From positions 44,384,470 to 44,448,469 of the forward strand of contig OZ022345.1 in assembly GCA_963989245.1 (NCBI GenBank): DNA of 64,000 nt, given 5' to 3'. A model generated the notes under the pieces. That model had not been told where the DNA came from. It worked only from the letters and a program-made list of their open reading frames with translations, and made no database searches. Positions 33,260 to 42,944 of this stretch are shown piece after piece. The number at the start of each line of letters is the position of its first letter. Position 1 is the stretch's first letter. The position numbers were made by a program, and so were the translations under genes. The DNA is from Nansenia antarctica. Its lineage: Eukaryota; Chordata; Actinopteri; Argentiniformes; Microstomatidae.

Positions 33260-33315
33260 CTGCTCTCCGCCTGGCTGGTGGTCCACTTCTCCAGTTGCTC
33301 CTGGAGGGCCTGCGC
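25501..33315 (-). CDS. Partial gene for a long charged coiled-coil (trichohyalin-like) protein
   Basis: Six exons on the minus strand join in frame: 33260-33315, 32166-32298, 31588-31659, 27368-31073, 25895-26323 and 25501-25730 (stop at 25501-25503). All junctions have AG acceptors and GT donors, and every codon phase matches. The 3,706-nt exon encodes about 1,235 residues, mostly Glu/Lys/Arg/Gln heptads, with repeated blocks built on RNQVTLVRDKEEKEMPAKQR (three copies) and KKEIDRLIREEEQMIEME (several). Its first ~100 residues are less charged and may fold (YNGAITQLWGKHHLEKLDYK). A cassette DKSxxRRxFNFxNxKxKExN occurs at the end of this exon and again in the next. No start codon is found, so the gene begins beyond 33.3 kb or is truncated. 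I do not recognise the family; similarity to trichohyalin may only reflect composition. Confidence 0.65.
26455..26632. repeat. Intronic tandem repeat, ~46-bp units
   Basis: Four copies of gattaatatgttacat plus attgattgacagttaaaag, in an intron of the coiled-coil gene. Confidence 0.85.
27053..27316 (+). mobile_element. LINE 3' fragment with (ATT)n tail
   Basis: Reads KRFGEAAFSFYAPKLWNSLP (with indels) then THLFNIAFK, the C-terminus of an L2/Rex-type fish LINE, and ends in an ATT microsatellite. It is intronic and antisense to the coiled-coil gene. Related copies are at 36462, 37258 and 39120. Confidence 0.75.
31105..31352. repeat. (AT)n microsatellite with embedded gcatgtatactgtatgtatt units
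   Basis: Four to five copies of gcatgtatactgtatgtatt are separated by AT runs, just upstream (in gene orientation) of the long coiled-coil exon. Confidence 0.9.
31626..32111. repeat. Segmental duplication, copy 1, with MITE
   Basis: The block from ggtggtcttctcac to tctgtctcattag is repeated at 34463-35132. It contains a MITE (about 31704-32020) whose ends, ttagaattataaggttctat and the near-complement, form inverted repeats. The block also includes the 72-nt exon at 31588-31659 in part. The right end of the MITE carries four copies of a 26-bp unit containing ctaaacggagatagaacctt. Confidence 0.85.
32318..33259. repeat. Compound (GT)n plus exon-edge minisatellite
   Basis: About eleven copies of a 36-bp block (gtacctgctctccgcctggc, then tggtggcctggttcag) alternate with GT runs. 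On the minus strand each copy reads as the end of the 33260-33315 exon (TSQAES) followed by its GTACAC splice donor, so an exon/intron junction has been tandemly amplified within the intron. Long open frames on both strands are repeat artefacts. Confidence 0.88.
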
Positions 33316-33317
33316 CT

Positions 33318-33500
33318 GGGGGGGGGGAGGAGAGGGAGGAGGGGGAGGAGAGAGGGAGGAGAGAGGGGAGAGAGGGAGGAGAGGGAGAGGGGGGAGGAGA
33401 GGGGGGAGGAGAGAGGGAGGGAGGAGAGAGGGGAGAGGGGGGAGAGAGGGAGGAGAGGGAGGGAGGAGAGGGGGGGGAGAGGAGAGGGAGGAGAGGAGGG
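33318..33500. repeat. Purine-rich GGGAGGAGA tract
   Basis: Low-complexity ggaggagagaggg repeats; on the minus strand it forms the pyrimidine tract upstream of the exon starting at 33315. Confidence 0.9.
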
Positions 33501-33578
33501 TGTCACGTTTATGTCAAAAGTTGCTCGCGCAGATATAAATACTAGAACATTCATGAGTGTAAGTAAAAAAAAGTGTTA

Positions 33579-33700
33579 TATCTTTGCACTCGATCAAATT
33601 TCAGGACCCTCCTTTTATGACTTTTCCTAGATATGTGCGTTCTACCACCCAGTATCAGGATAAGCTAGTATGAAGCTATTTCGCAGTTTTTCTGTGTTGT
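33579..33700 (-). repeat. Dispersed element matching the satellite unit (third location)
   Basis: Contains tttgcactcgatcaaattt and aggaccctcctttt, the reverse complement of the satellite's terminal part, as at 20739-20881. Confidence 0.75.
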
Positions 33701-34462
33701 TATTAACACTAGGAGGAGGTAATAACACTGTTATAAACACTAGGAGGTAATAACACTGTTATAAACACTAGGAGAGGGAGGAGAGAGGGAGAATGCATAA
33801 TTATTATTATTATATATATGTTTTTTTTACATAAAACGTCAAATAAGTCGCAGATTTAATTTAACCTTTATTTTAGCAAGGAGTCTCTTTGAGAGCAAGG
33901 TCTGGGTTTACAACCATACAGAATACAGAGACCATGGTCTGAGTTTACAACCGTACAACCCAAAATAGCGCGGCATCAACTAGCGCTGAATCAAGCGGCG
34001 GCCCCCGTTTATACTAACACATGGGCTGGCCCAATCACATGCTTAGGCCCTGCTGTCCATCGGCCCCCTCCCCCACTCTGATCCCTCACCCAAGTGCAGT
34101 GTCATGTTCGTAGATAAGATAGTGAAAGGGGGTGCCCAGAAAATTAGTGAGAAAAAAGTAAGAAGCTAGCAGAGGATGCCTCAAAATGTCAGAAACTGAC
34201 AGATATGTTCTCTGGATCGACTGTGGGGGCTAGGCCTACTACAGATACAGCAGCCATGTCTCATCACCGTGGAGTACGTCAACAGTGAGTGAGTACACTG
34301 GTTCACACTTGCATTGGTATACTTGCTGTCCATGTCACTTACTCCACTACACATGGTATATTCAACAGACTGCCAGCATGTTGATCGGCGGTGTCGGACC
34401 GATTGTGTTGGGCCGGTCTGAGCCACATGGCAGGGCCTAATTTTTGTCCCAGTCCAGCCCTG
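33701..34462. other. Repeat-derived intergenic DNA
   Basis: 33720-33775 holds short direct repeats (taataacactgttataaacactagg). 33834-33960 is a dispersed repeat (aatttaacctttattttag, gagagcaaggtctgggtt) also present at 35215-35400 and, more diverged, at 48835-48915. I see no gene. Confidence 0.5.
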
Positions 34463-35132
34463 CATGGTGGTCTTCTCACGGTATTCCTCACTGGATTCCT
34501 CACTCTTTTTTGAACATGTGAACATAAGAACATGTGAACACGTGACGTTAGAATTATAAGGTTCTATCTCCATTTTTGACAACATTTCGTTTTTTACATA
34601 ATCTGATCCATTAGGTGTTTATTAATGCCTGTGTGGTGTTATTTTTAAAATGTTGACATTTTTGAGTTAGTAATTAATAAAATACAAAGGTTCCATCTCA
34701 CAAAACATAATGGAATGTAAACACTTTGACGCTCAATATCTCTGAACTGCCCTAAACGGAGATAGAACCTTATCATTCTAAACGGAGATAGAACCTTATC
34801 ATTCTAAACGGAGATAGAACCTTATAATTCTAAACGGAGATAGAACCTTATCATTCTAAACGGAGATAGAACCTTATCATTCTAAACGGAGATAGAACCT
34901 TATCATTCTAAACGGAGATAGAACCTTATCAAACGGAGATAGAACCTTATCATTCTAAACGGAGATAGAACCTTATCATTCTAAACGGAGATAGAACCTT
35001 ATCATTCTAAACGGAGATAGAACCTTATCATTCTAAGCTCACGAACATAAGAACATGTGAATGGCTCATGAATAAAACTAGCAGCAGCCTGTCCTTACAG
35101 ACAATAACACACCATTGAATCTGTCTCATTAG
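34463..35132. repeat. Segmental duplication, copy 2, with expanded 26-bp array
   Basis: Matches 31626-32111 end to end but carries eleven copies of the 26-bp unit (34754-35034) in place of four. Its left part includes a copy of the small coiled-coil-gene exon (minus: SEESSEEYREKTT) that loses similarity before the donor site, so the exon copy is probably dead. Confidence 0.85.
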
Positions 35133-35560
35133 ACTTGAAGGGGCAATCTGGGATTGGTACATGCAGAATTATTACTATTATTATTATTATTTTCTTCTTT
35201 TTTTTTTTTTTTACATAAAACTTCCAATGAGTCCCAGATTTAATTTAACCTTTATTTTAGGAGGGAGTCTCTTTGAGAGCAAGGTCTGGGTTTACAACCA
35301 TACAGAATACAGTGACCAGGGTCTGAGTTTACAACCATACAGAATACAGAGACCAGGGTCTGAGTTTACAACCATACAGAATACAGATACAAAATTACAA
35401 CATTATAAAACAATCAAGACAAAAACAAACACATAGAGGTCCTCAATCAAAACGTTAAACTGTTAAACTAGCTTCAGCACAAGAACAACCCACTGAAACG
35501 CTCTCTGCAGATTGGCCCAGCAGAGGGGCATAGATATCCATACTATACATATATACAGTA
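35133..35560. repeat. Dispersed repeat with short tandem duplications
   Basis: 35215-35400 shows the aatttaacctttattttag element, with the segment ctgagtttacaaccatacag and neighbours repeated two to three times at about 42-bp spacing. No gene is visible. Confidence 0.55.
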
Positions 35561-35676
35561 TATATGTAACGGTACATGTGGGAAAACTAGGGTTAGGGTT
35601 AGGTGCTACGTCGACTTGGTACATGCTGGCATGTCTAACCCTAACCCTAGTTTTCCCACATGTACCGTAACATATA
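35561..35676. repeat. 42-bp inverted repeat containing telomere-type repeats
   Basis: 35561-35602 and 35635-35676 are reverse complements at 41 of 42 positions, with a 32-bp loop. Each arm ends toward the loop with telomere-like TAGGGTTAGGGTTAG. Confidence 0.9.
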
Positions 35677-36090
35677 CATAATATACTAGCCTACATATAA
35701 TATTAAAACTAAACCCCAGGACACCCGGGGTTAGGTAATTAGGTAATTAGTTAATGAGGTAATTAGCTAGGCAATTGATGCAAATAAGCGCCTTCCCCTA
35801 CTAAATGCTGGGTCAAAATGAATAGTTTAACGGTATGCATGTATACTGTAGCTATGTATTATTGACACTGGTATTTATTCAACAGTTTAACAGATCGTTT
35901 ATAATTTCTATAAACAGTTCACAAGGCATATACCGTATACAGATTACTACATTGTATCCACAGTAGAACATCAAGTATCTCTACAGTTCATTTATATACA
36001 TTAAACTTCACTCAAGTGTTAATCTGCACACCATGCAACAGCATAATTCAAGCCAATATCTTCATAATAATAATAATACTTATAGCAGAC

Positions 36091-36440
36091 TTATATAGCG
36101 CTTTTCTAGCCACTCAAAGACGCTTTACAAACTGAAAAGATCGAGTAGTAAAATAAAAAGAAACAAAAAAAAATAGATAAAATAAAGTATAGCCTAGGGG
36201 TCTAATTAATTTTTTGATTACTAAATCGAAGTGTCTTTGTAGGACAATCTACTCTGCATACTGCAATTACACATAGATTTCGGGCGGAGAAGCGGCGAAC
36301 AAGCAACGCCAACTATAATGTTTAGATGACTATATATAATATCGTTCTGTATTTATCAGAAATGACGAGAGTATACCATACCGTGTCGGAGTCTGACATT
36401 CTGGTCTTTGTCTGTCAGTCACTCTCTATCTCTATCTATC
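36091..36440. repeat. Dispersed repeat, second copy at 38401-38755
   Basis: Both copies run from tatagcgcttttctagccac through tcgggcggagaagc to ctgtcagtcactctctatc with few differences. Each is followed, closely or after a gap, by the same type of LINE 3' end. Confidence 0.8.
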
Positions 36441-36461
36441 TCTATCTATCTTCTTTGCTAG

Positions 36462-36741
36462 CATATCAGCCCAATAGAGCTCTCAGGTCTTCTGGCGCTG
36501 GTTTTCTCTGTGTACCACATGTACAAAAGAAGAGATTTGGTGAGGCTGCATTCTCATATTATGCTCCAGATTGTGTCTCACTGCCAGTTTACATTAGGGA
36601 TGCAACCTCAGCACATTATGTCAAGACTAAACTACCCATCTTTTTAATATTGCCTTTAAATGACTAAATAATCAAATGATGGTTATATAATGATTGGAGC
36701 ACTTTGAGCTGCAACGTTTGCAGGACAAGCGCTATACAAAT

Positions 36742-36772
<31 letters not shown>

Positions 36773-36780
36773 TATATTAT
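36462..36780 (+). mobile_element. LINE 3' fragment with (ATT)n tail
   Basis: Carries RSSGAGFLCVPHVQKKRFGE followed by AAFSYYAPDC, and the ATT tail: the C-terminus and end of an L2/Rex-type LINE, degraded by indels. Confidence 0.75.
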
Positions 36781-37029
36781 CAGTACGTCAGTACGCAGAC
36801 ACACTACACTCCATGAGAGAAAATAGATCCATAAAAAGTAAAACAAAAGCAAGTTTAAAAAGTTTGAGGAGGAGAACGTGCTGGATTCTTTCGCGATGCG
36901 CGTGTACGTAGCGGTGAAGCGCGTGTAGACAAGGTGGGTTAGGGTTAGTTAATTGGCCTTGATTTCTCGTTTTACGTTAGCATGGGTTAATTTACAAGCT
37001 CAGAATAGTTCACATCCTACTAAGCCTAT

Positions 37030-37538
37030 TATACAAGATTGTTGGGAGTATAATAAGACTGACTTATGTGAGTTTTGGATGAATAGGGAATACAATAGCA
37101 AAACGATGTGACTTAGATAATTTACCGTATAGTCCTGCAGTTCCACATTCAATTATTCCTCCTTGGTTATTTGTGAATCCACTAGTAGATTTAGGTATAC
37201 AACAAGAACTGCGAAAGAAGTCCAAATATGCACATCCTGGGAGTGTAGCACAGAACTATATAAAGAAGAGATTTGGTGAGGCTGCATTCTCATTTTATGC
37301 ACCAGATTGTGTCTCACTGCCAGTTGACATTAGGGATGCAACCGCAAATAGGTTCAAGTCAAGACTAAAAACCCATCTTTTTAATATTGCCTTTAAATGA
37401 CTAAATAATAAAATTATCATTATAAAAACCCATCCTTTTAATATTGCCTTTAAATGACAAAATAATAAAATTAAGATGATATAATGATTAAAGCACTTTG
37501 AGCTGCAACGTTTGCAGGAAAAGCGCTATACAAATAAA

Positions 37539-37593
<55 letters not shown>

Positions 37594-37975
37594 TGGTCTG
37601 CACTATAGTGATAAGGCTCTAATTTTTACAGATGGGTCAAAAGACCCAGAGACAGGAGCTGCAGTATTTCTCCCTCATACAAGGCAGGAATTTAAAAAAA
37701 GAACCACCGATAATTTTTCAGTATACACAGTGGAGCTTCTAGACATTTTGACAGCATTAGAATGGTTGGTAGAGAACAGGGTAATAATGCATTAATAGCT
37801 TCGGACAGCTGGGCAGCATTGTCTAGTATTAGATCTTTGAAATCTTGCAGAGAGGATATTATTTTCATGATTCATCAGTTAATTTATGGAATATATAATA
37901 GCACAGATATACAGTTAATACAGTATTTGAAAGACATTGGGTTGATAGACAGGATTTAACCCCCCCACATTTCGT
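37030..37975 (+). pseudogene. LINE fragment with RNase H domain, split by another LINE
   Basis: The left part (to about 37255) ends with VDLGIQQELRKKSKYAHPGS. The right part (from about 37590) encodes an RNase H-like domain, LIFTDGSKDPETGAA then VYTVELLDILTALEWL, and, after a frameshift, ASDSWAALSSI. The order of endonuclease/RT, RNase H and 3' end fits the I/Nimb-like group. A second LINE end with ATT tail (37258-37600) is inserted between the two parts, so the insertions are nested. It is non-functional. Confidence 0.65.
37258..37600 (+). mobile_element. LINE 3' fragment nested in another LINE
   Basis: KRFGEAAFSFYAPDC, FKSRLKTHLFNIAFK and a long (ATT)n tail. The last ~55 bp before the tail are duplicated. 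Confidence 0.75.
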
Positions 37976-38198
37976 TTATTTCTTTCATTTTTAAGTTTTC
38001 CCTGTCAAATCTAACGTTCAAACACAGTCCGGTAGGTGGCGGTAATGCGCCTCAAGTTGGTCGCCAACCGCCATTCAAATTGAAAAGAAGAAGAAGAACA
38101 TTGCGGGGTAGAATTCAAAACATTTGCCAGCGGTTATTTTTTTCGAGCACATTTTGAGAGTTGGTGTGAACATAATTGTGTTCACATATTGAGTCAAG

Positions 38199-38284
38199 AT
38201 GTCAAGAAGATCATCTCCAGTGAAAAGACCACGCTCGAGGTCCCTGGACCACGATTACGAACCACCGATGTCTTCTGAACCAGG
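38199..38284 (+). CDS. Candidate short 5' exon
   Basis: An ATG at 38199 opens MSRRSSPVKRPRSRSLDHDY and 8 more residues, then meets a strong donor, CCAGG|GTATGT, at 38285. The peptide is basic and Ser/Arg-rich. The phase (2) does not match the next recognisable plus-strand exon at 39821, so I cannot join it to the cadherin. It may be the first exon of a gene now lost, or chance. Confidence 0.25.
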
Positions 38285-39029
38285 GTATGTAACCTAGGTA
38301 ACCTAGGTAACCGAGGTGTACGTAGCCTAGTAACGTTTAGCTATGATCTGAATTTGAATAATAATAATAATAATAAAATAATAAAATTGAATAATAATAC
38401 TTATATAGCGCTTTTCTAGCCACTCAAAGACGCTTTACAAACTGAAAAGATCGAGTAGTAAAATAAAAAGAAACAAAAAAAATAGATAAAATAAAGTATA
38501 GCCTAGGGGTCTAATTAATTTTTGGATTACTAAATCGAAGTGTCTTTGTAGGACAATCTACTCTGCATACTGCAATTACACCTATATTTCGGGCGGAGAA
38601 GCAACGCCAGCGCCCGGCATTTCTATCATATCATACTATAATGTTTAGATGACTATATATAATATCGTTCAGTATTTATCAGAAATGACGAGAGTACATA
38701 CCGTGTCGGAGTCTGACATTCTGGTCTTTGTCTGTCAGTCACTCTCTATCGCTATATATCTATCTCTATCTATCACTCTCTATCGCTAGTATCTATCTAT
38801 CACTATCTCTATCTCTGTCTATAAAATGGTCTTCTCTTCTCAACTACTAGAATGGTGATAGAATAGCATCTCTGTGTCCAATCTCTCTCTCTCTGTGAGA
38901 TTCCACGGCGTCATAACGGGTTGCTATAGTATTCCGACATGGAATGTCTCCTCATTTGCATACAAGTCAAATCCTTCTTATTTAATGTGTCAGATAATAA
39001 TAATAATAATAATAATAATAAATCATACA

Positions 39030-39033
<4 letters not shown>

Positions 39034-39104
<71 letters not shown>
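39034..39104. repeat. (AT)n microsatellite
   Basis: Uninterrupted AT dinucleotides following an (AAT)n run at 38995-39020. Confidence 0.95.
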
Positions 39105-39107
<3 letters not shown>

Positions 39108-39119
39108 GTAGCGCTTTTC

Positions 39120-39345
39120 TTTGCTAGCATATCAGCCCAATAGAGCTCTCAGGTCTTCTGGCGCTGGTTTTCTCTGTGTACCACATGTACAAAAGAAGAT
39201 ATTTGGTGAAGCTGCATTCTCATTTTATGCACCCAAATTGTGGAATGCACTGCTAGTTTACATTAGGGATGCAACCTCAGCAAATATGTTCAAGTCAAGA
39301 CTAAAAACCCATCTTTTTAATATTGCCTTTTCCAGCCTAACCACA
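39120..39345 (+). mobile_element. LINE 3' fragment
   Basis: Fourth copy of the RSSGAGFLCVPHVQKK... FGEAAFSFYAPKLWN...THLFNIAF C-terminus, here without the ATT tail. Confidence 0.75.
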
Positions 39346-39820
39346 GTCTAAAAGCAGCTAAATCCACCAAAAACCTGCCCCTAAACTGTATGTCTGTTGC
39401 AAATGATGTTTGTAAAATAAAAATAAAAACCTGCACATTGTATGTAGCTACTAGGGTGTGTGTTTTAACTTCACGCATTTTGTAACTTTCAGCCACTGAC
39501 ATTTTGATACCTCCTAAATGCTATTTATCCAGCCCAACCCGCCCAAATGCTTTTTTACCGTCCCAGTGTGATCAAAAGTAGCCTATTCGGTGGTAACCCG
39601 CTCCATCTGGCAACCCTGTTCACCATTCACCAAATGACAAAAGTGTACAAATATGACTAGAAACACATGAATTGACATTCAAAATGGCCGCCTGTATTTG
39701 TGTCATGCGACAGTCGTTGTTCATGAACAGCACCGTGTTTTTTCAATGTTGCAAACACAATTATGGATCTTATGGAGATAAAGAGGTGATTTTCTTTTAA
39801 TTGTTTGTTCTGTTTCCCAG

Positions 39821-41393
39821 GTACCTCATCAGTTAACTGTCTGGTGGGGTCAAATCGTGACGTTGGAAGTGTGGATGAGGGATATTCAGGTAGAAACACA
39901 ACAACACCCTGAACATCTATCTACATGTGTTAGGCCTGTGTACTGTATAACCAGTGGGCTTTCACAGGCGCATACAGGTACACAGGTGTATAATACAGGT
40001 ACACAGGCCATAAAGTGTCATACAGGTACACAGGTACACAGGTACACAGGTGCATACAGGTACACAGGTATACAGGTACACAGGTACACACAGGTACACA
40101 GGTACACAGGTATACAGGTACACAGGTACACAGGTATACAGGTACACAGGTACACAGGTACACAGGTGCATACAGGTACACAGGTGCATACAGGTACACA
40201 GGTACACAGGTACACAGGTGTATAATACAGGTACACAGGTGTATAATACAGGTACACAGGTACACAGGTACACAGGTGCATACAGGTACACAGGTATACA
40301 GGTGCATACAGGTACACAGGTGCATACAGGTACACAGGTGCATACAGGTACACAGGTACACAGGTGCATACAGGTACACAGGTGCATACAGGTACACAGG
40401 TGCATACAGGTACACAGGTGCATACAGGTACACAGGTGCATACAGGTACACAGGTATACAGGTACACAGGTACACAGGTACACAGGTACACAGGTACACA
40501 GGTGTATAATACAGGTACACAGGTGCATACAGGTACACAGGTGCATACAGGTACACAGGTGTATACAGGTACACAGGCCATAAAGTGTCCTCCATACATA
40601 TCCTCCAATCATTCATACAGTATCTATCGTAATCTTTAGCCCATCTTTCCATCCTTTTCTACCACAACAGGAGAGGTGGAGATCCTCAGTAACCCAGCAG
40701 GTGAAGCTGTGACGCTGGCTAGTCCCCATTACCCTGATCACCTCCAGTTTCTACAGCTGAGCATCGAGGGAACCAGCGTGACCGTCAGAACCAAGAAGCC
40801 GCTGGACGCAGACGAGCTCAAAGGGGTGAGCTGCTTCATGGCTGATCTGCATCGTGTGTCAGTCCTCACTAGCCAGCCTGGTCTCACACGGCAGACGTCA
40901 GAATTCGACGTTTATGGACAAACGTCGAATTCTGACGTGAGATTGCATCCAAACGTCGAATTCTGACGTGACATTGGGGTAGCTCGTTCTGAAAGAGCAG
41001 GGGTGCGCCTGTCGGGCTAACCCTAACCCTAACCTTAACCCTAACCTTAACCCTAACCCTAACTCTAACCTTAACCCTAACCCTAACCCTAACCCTAACC
41101 CGAACTCTAACCCTAACCCTAACCTTAACCCTAACCCTAACCTTAACCCTAACCCTAACCCTAACCCTAACCCTAACCCTAAATGTGGCCTAACTAATTA
41201 ATGCAAGTGCAATTCAAAATGGAATAATCCCGAGAGAAGCCCAGACAGGCGCACATAACAGAGAACGAGCTACCCCAATGTCACGTCGGAATTCGACGTT
41301 TGGATGCAATCTCACGTCAGAATTCGACGTTTGTCCATAAACGTCGAATTCTGCCGTCTGCCGTGTGAGACCAGGTTGCACTAGCACACTGCT

Positions 41394-41456
<63 letters not shown>

Positions 41457-42702
41457 CATTATGAAGTAATGACCTTTTTCAGTTTGACCTTTTTTGTTCC
41501 AACGTGAACATTTCTGATATCCTTGGTTTCAACGCTTTTTAATCTGCTTCTGTTTCCTCTCCTGTAGACTGATGGCATCCTCCATTATTCTGTGGTGTGT
41601 GTGAGAAACAATGTAAGTAAACAGTTACCAGTGCTATCATGAGTTATATTATATTTGTTTACTAATTGTAATATTATTCCTTAATATAATTAAAATGTTA
41701 TAGTAATGGAATGGAGTATTGTGTTCCATCTCTGTTGCCAAAACATCCATTATGATCTTGTCCTCAGGCATACAATCTTCGCATCCTCACGATCAACGAC
41801 CAAAACGACAACGCTCCGATATTTGAACAAAAGTTGTACAACAAAATAATATCTGAGGTAAGGCAGGTCAGGTTTAACATGACTAGCAAAGTCATTTGAA
41901 GTCTGGTCGTTTTGGGGGTTTCGTCTCATTTCAGGAAGTAACTGAGAGTTGGGTTTCTTGGTTTATATGTTCTTTGATGTTACTGTATAGATACTAACAT
42001 GAATGTACCCCACCCTCTACAGTACCTTGCAATACAAGAGAGGACTAACTAACTAACTAACTAGATAGATAGATAGATAGACTTTTATTTGTCATTGTTA
42101 CAGTACAGGTACCAAACAACGAAATTTAGGAGGGGAGGCTCCCCTGGTGTTTAAGAAAGGAAAAAGAAACACATTTTGAAAAAGCATAGATGCATAAAAT
42201 CACAAGAAGATAAAGAGCTGGTTTACATCAATAGAGGCTATGTACACAATCCACTGTACTATACTGCACAGATAGTCAACTAGGGTTGTCATATTGCACA
42301 AGAAAGTATTTTTTCACATTTTTTTAAAGTGTCACAGTTTGCAGGCTTGAAAATGTACATGTTTGTGCCTCAGCACTAGCTGCCATTTACAATCCGTCCG
42401 GACTTGTCCTGGGCCCAGAACTTAGGCCTTTTCTGTGTTCAGGGCCTTGACGGCCCTGTGGTAGAAGCAGTTCTTCAGTCTGTTTGTCTTAGCGGCCGGG
42501 GTCTAACTAAGACCGTAACCAACCAATAACCAGTGTTCATCTGTTCACTAACTAACTAACTAACTAAGACCTTAACCAACCAATAACCAGAGTTCATCTG
42601 TTCCCTCCCCAGTCACTGGCTGAGGGTACTCAGGTGCTCAGAGTGACAGCAGTGGATGCTGACGCTACCCCCACCAACAACAGGGTCTCATACTCTCTAC
42701 TG
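39821..42702 (+). CDS. Cadherin-family gene fragment, most like the CDHR5 N-terminus
   Basis: Five plus-strand exons join in phase: 39821-39889, 40671-40825, 41568-41612, 41768-41857 and 42613-42702, all with AG acceptors and GT donors. Together they encode about 149 residues: a mature N-terminal start (SSVNCLVGSNRDV), one extracellular cadherin repeat closing with the calcium-binding linker INDQNDNAPIF, and the opening of the next repeat with VTAVDADATPTNNRVSYSLL. The short first repeat with paired cysteines resembles cadherin-related family member 5, an intermicrovillar adhesion protein; this is from memory of the family, not a search. No signal-peptide exon is seen, and no later exons are found before zmynd10, so the gene is either spread over repeats I cannot resolve or truncated. 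Confidence 0.65.
39985..40580. repeat. TACACAGG minisatellite
   Basis: About 600 bp of tacacagg(tgca) units in the first visible cadherin intron. All six frames are largely open (Cys-Thr-Cys-Val-Pro-Val patterns); rejected as coding. Confidence 0.95.
40877..41375. mobile_element. Foldback/MITE-like element with telomeric repeats in its core
   Basis: 40877-40990 and 41262-41375 are near-perfect inverted repeats of 114 bp, starting CCTGGTCTCACACGGCAG, each containing several copies of an acgtcgaattctgacgt motif. The core holds about 165 bp of CCCTAA/CCTTAA repeats (41017-41182) and about 80 bp of other sequence. It lies in an intron of the cadherin. No clear target duplication was identified. 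Confidence 0.82.
41398..41452. repeat. (CA)n microsatellite
   Basis: Pure CA dinucleotides in the cadherin intron. Confidence 0.95.
42063..42500 (-). mobile_element. LINE 3' fragment, minus strand
   Basis: On the minus strand it ends an ORF with LKNCFYHRAVKALNTEKA, then 3' sequence ending cctcctaaatttcgttg...gtacctgtactgtaacaatg, next to a GATA/AACT microsatellite (42038-42080). The same tail type occurs at 59225-59280. Confidence 0.6.
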
Positions 42703-42944
42703 GTGAGTTACACCTGTCAATCACTCATATTAATCATTGCCAATGTTAGCTTGTGTTCTCAGTGGGACATGAAAGTGTCCCAGTCTTTGCAGCACAGTTT
42801 GGCGGAGCGGGTATTGAGGGGCTCTGGCTCACTAATTGTGGCTTGGATATCTCCTTTGTAATAGAATGTAATGTCTGGTGTTGATGGCCAGATAAAAACA
42901 TTCTGAAATTGTAGCATAAGCCTGGCTATCCTCTGCTGTGTACG

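Noticed and set aside
32150..33630. Frames of 227-462 codons rich in Cys-Val and Thr-His
   Set aside because: Translations of GT/CA microsatellite with interspersed exon-edge copies; only the two short splice-flanked segments look coding.
39930..40652. Five long frames on both strands (Cys-Thr-Cys-Val-Pro-Val)
   Set aside because: TACACAGG minisatellite in an intron.
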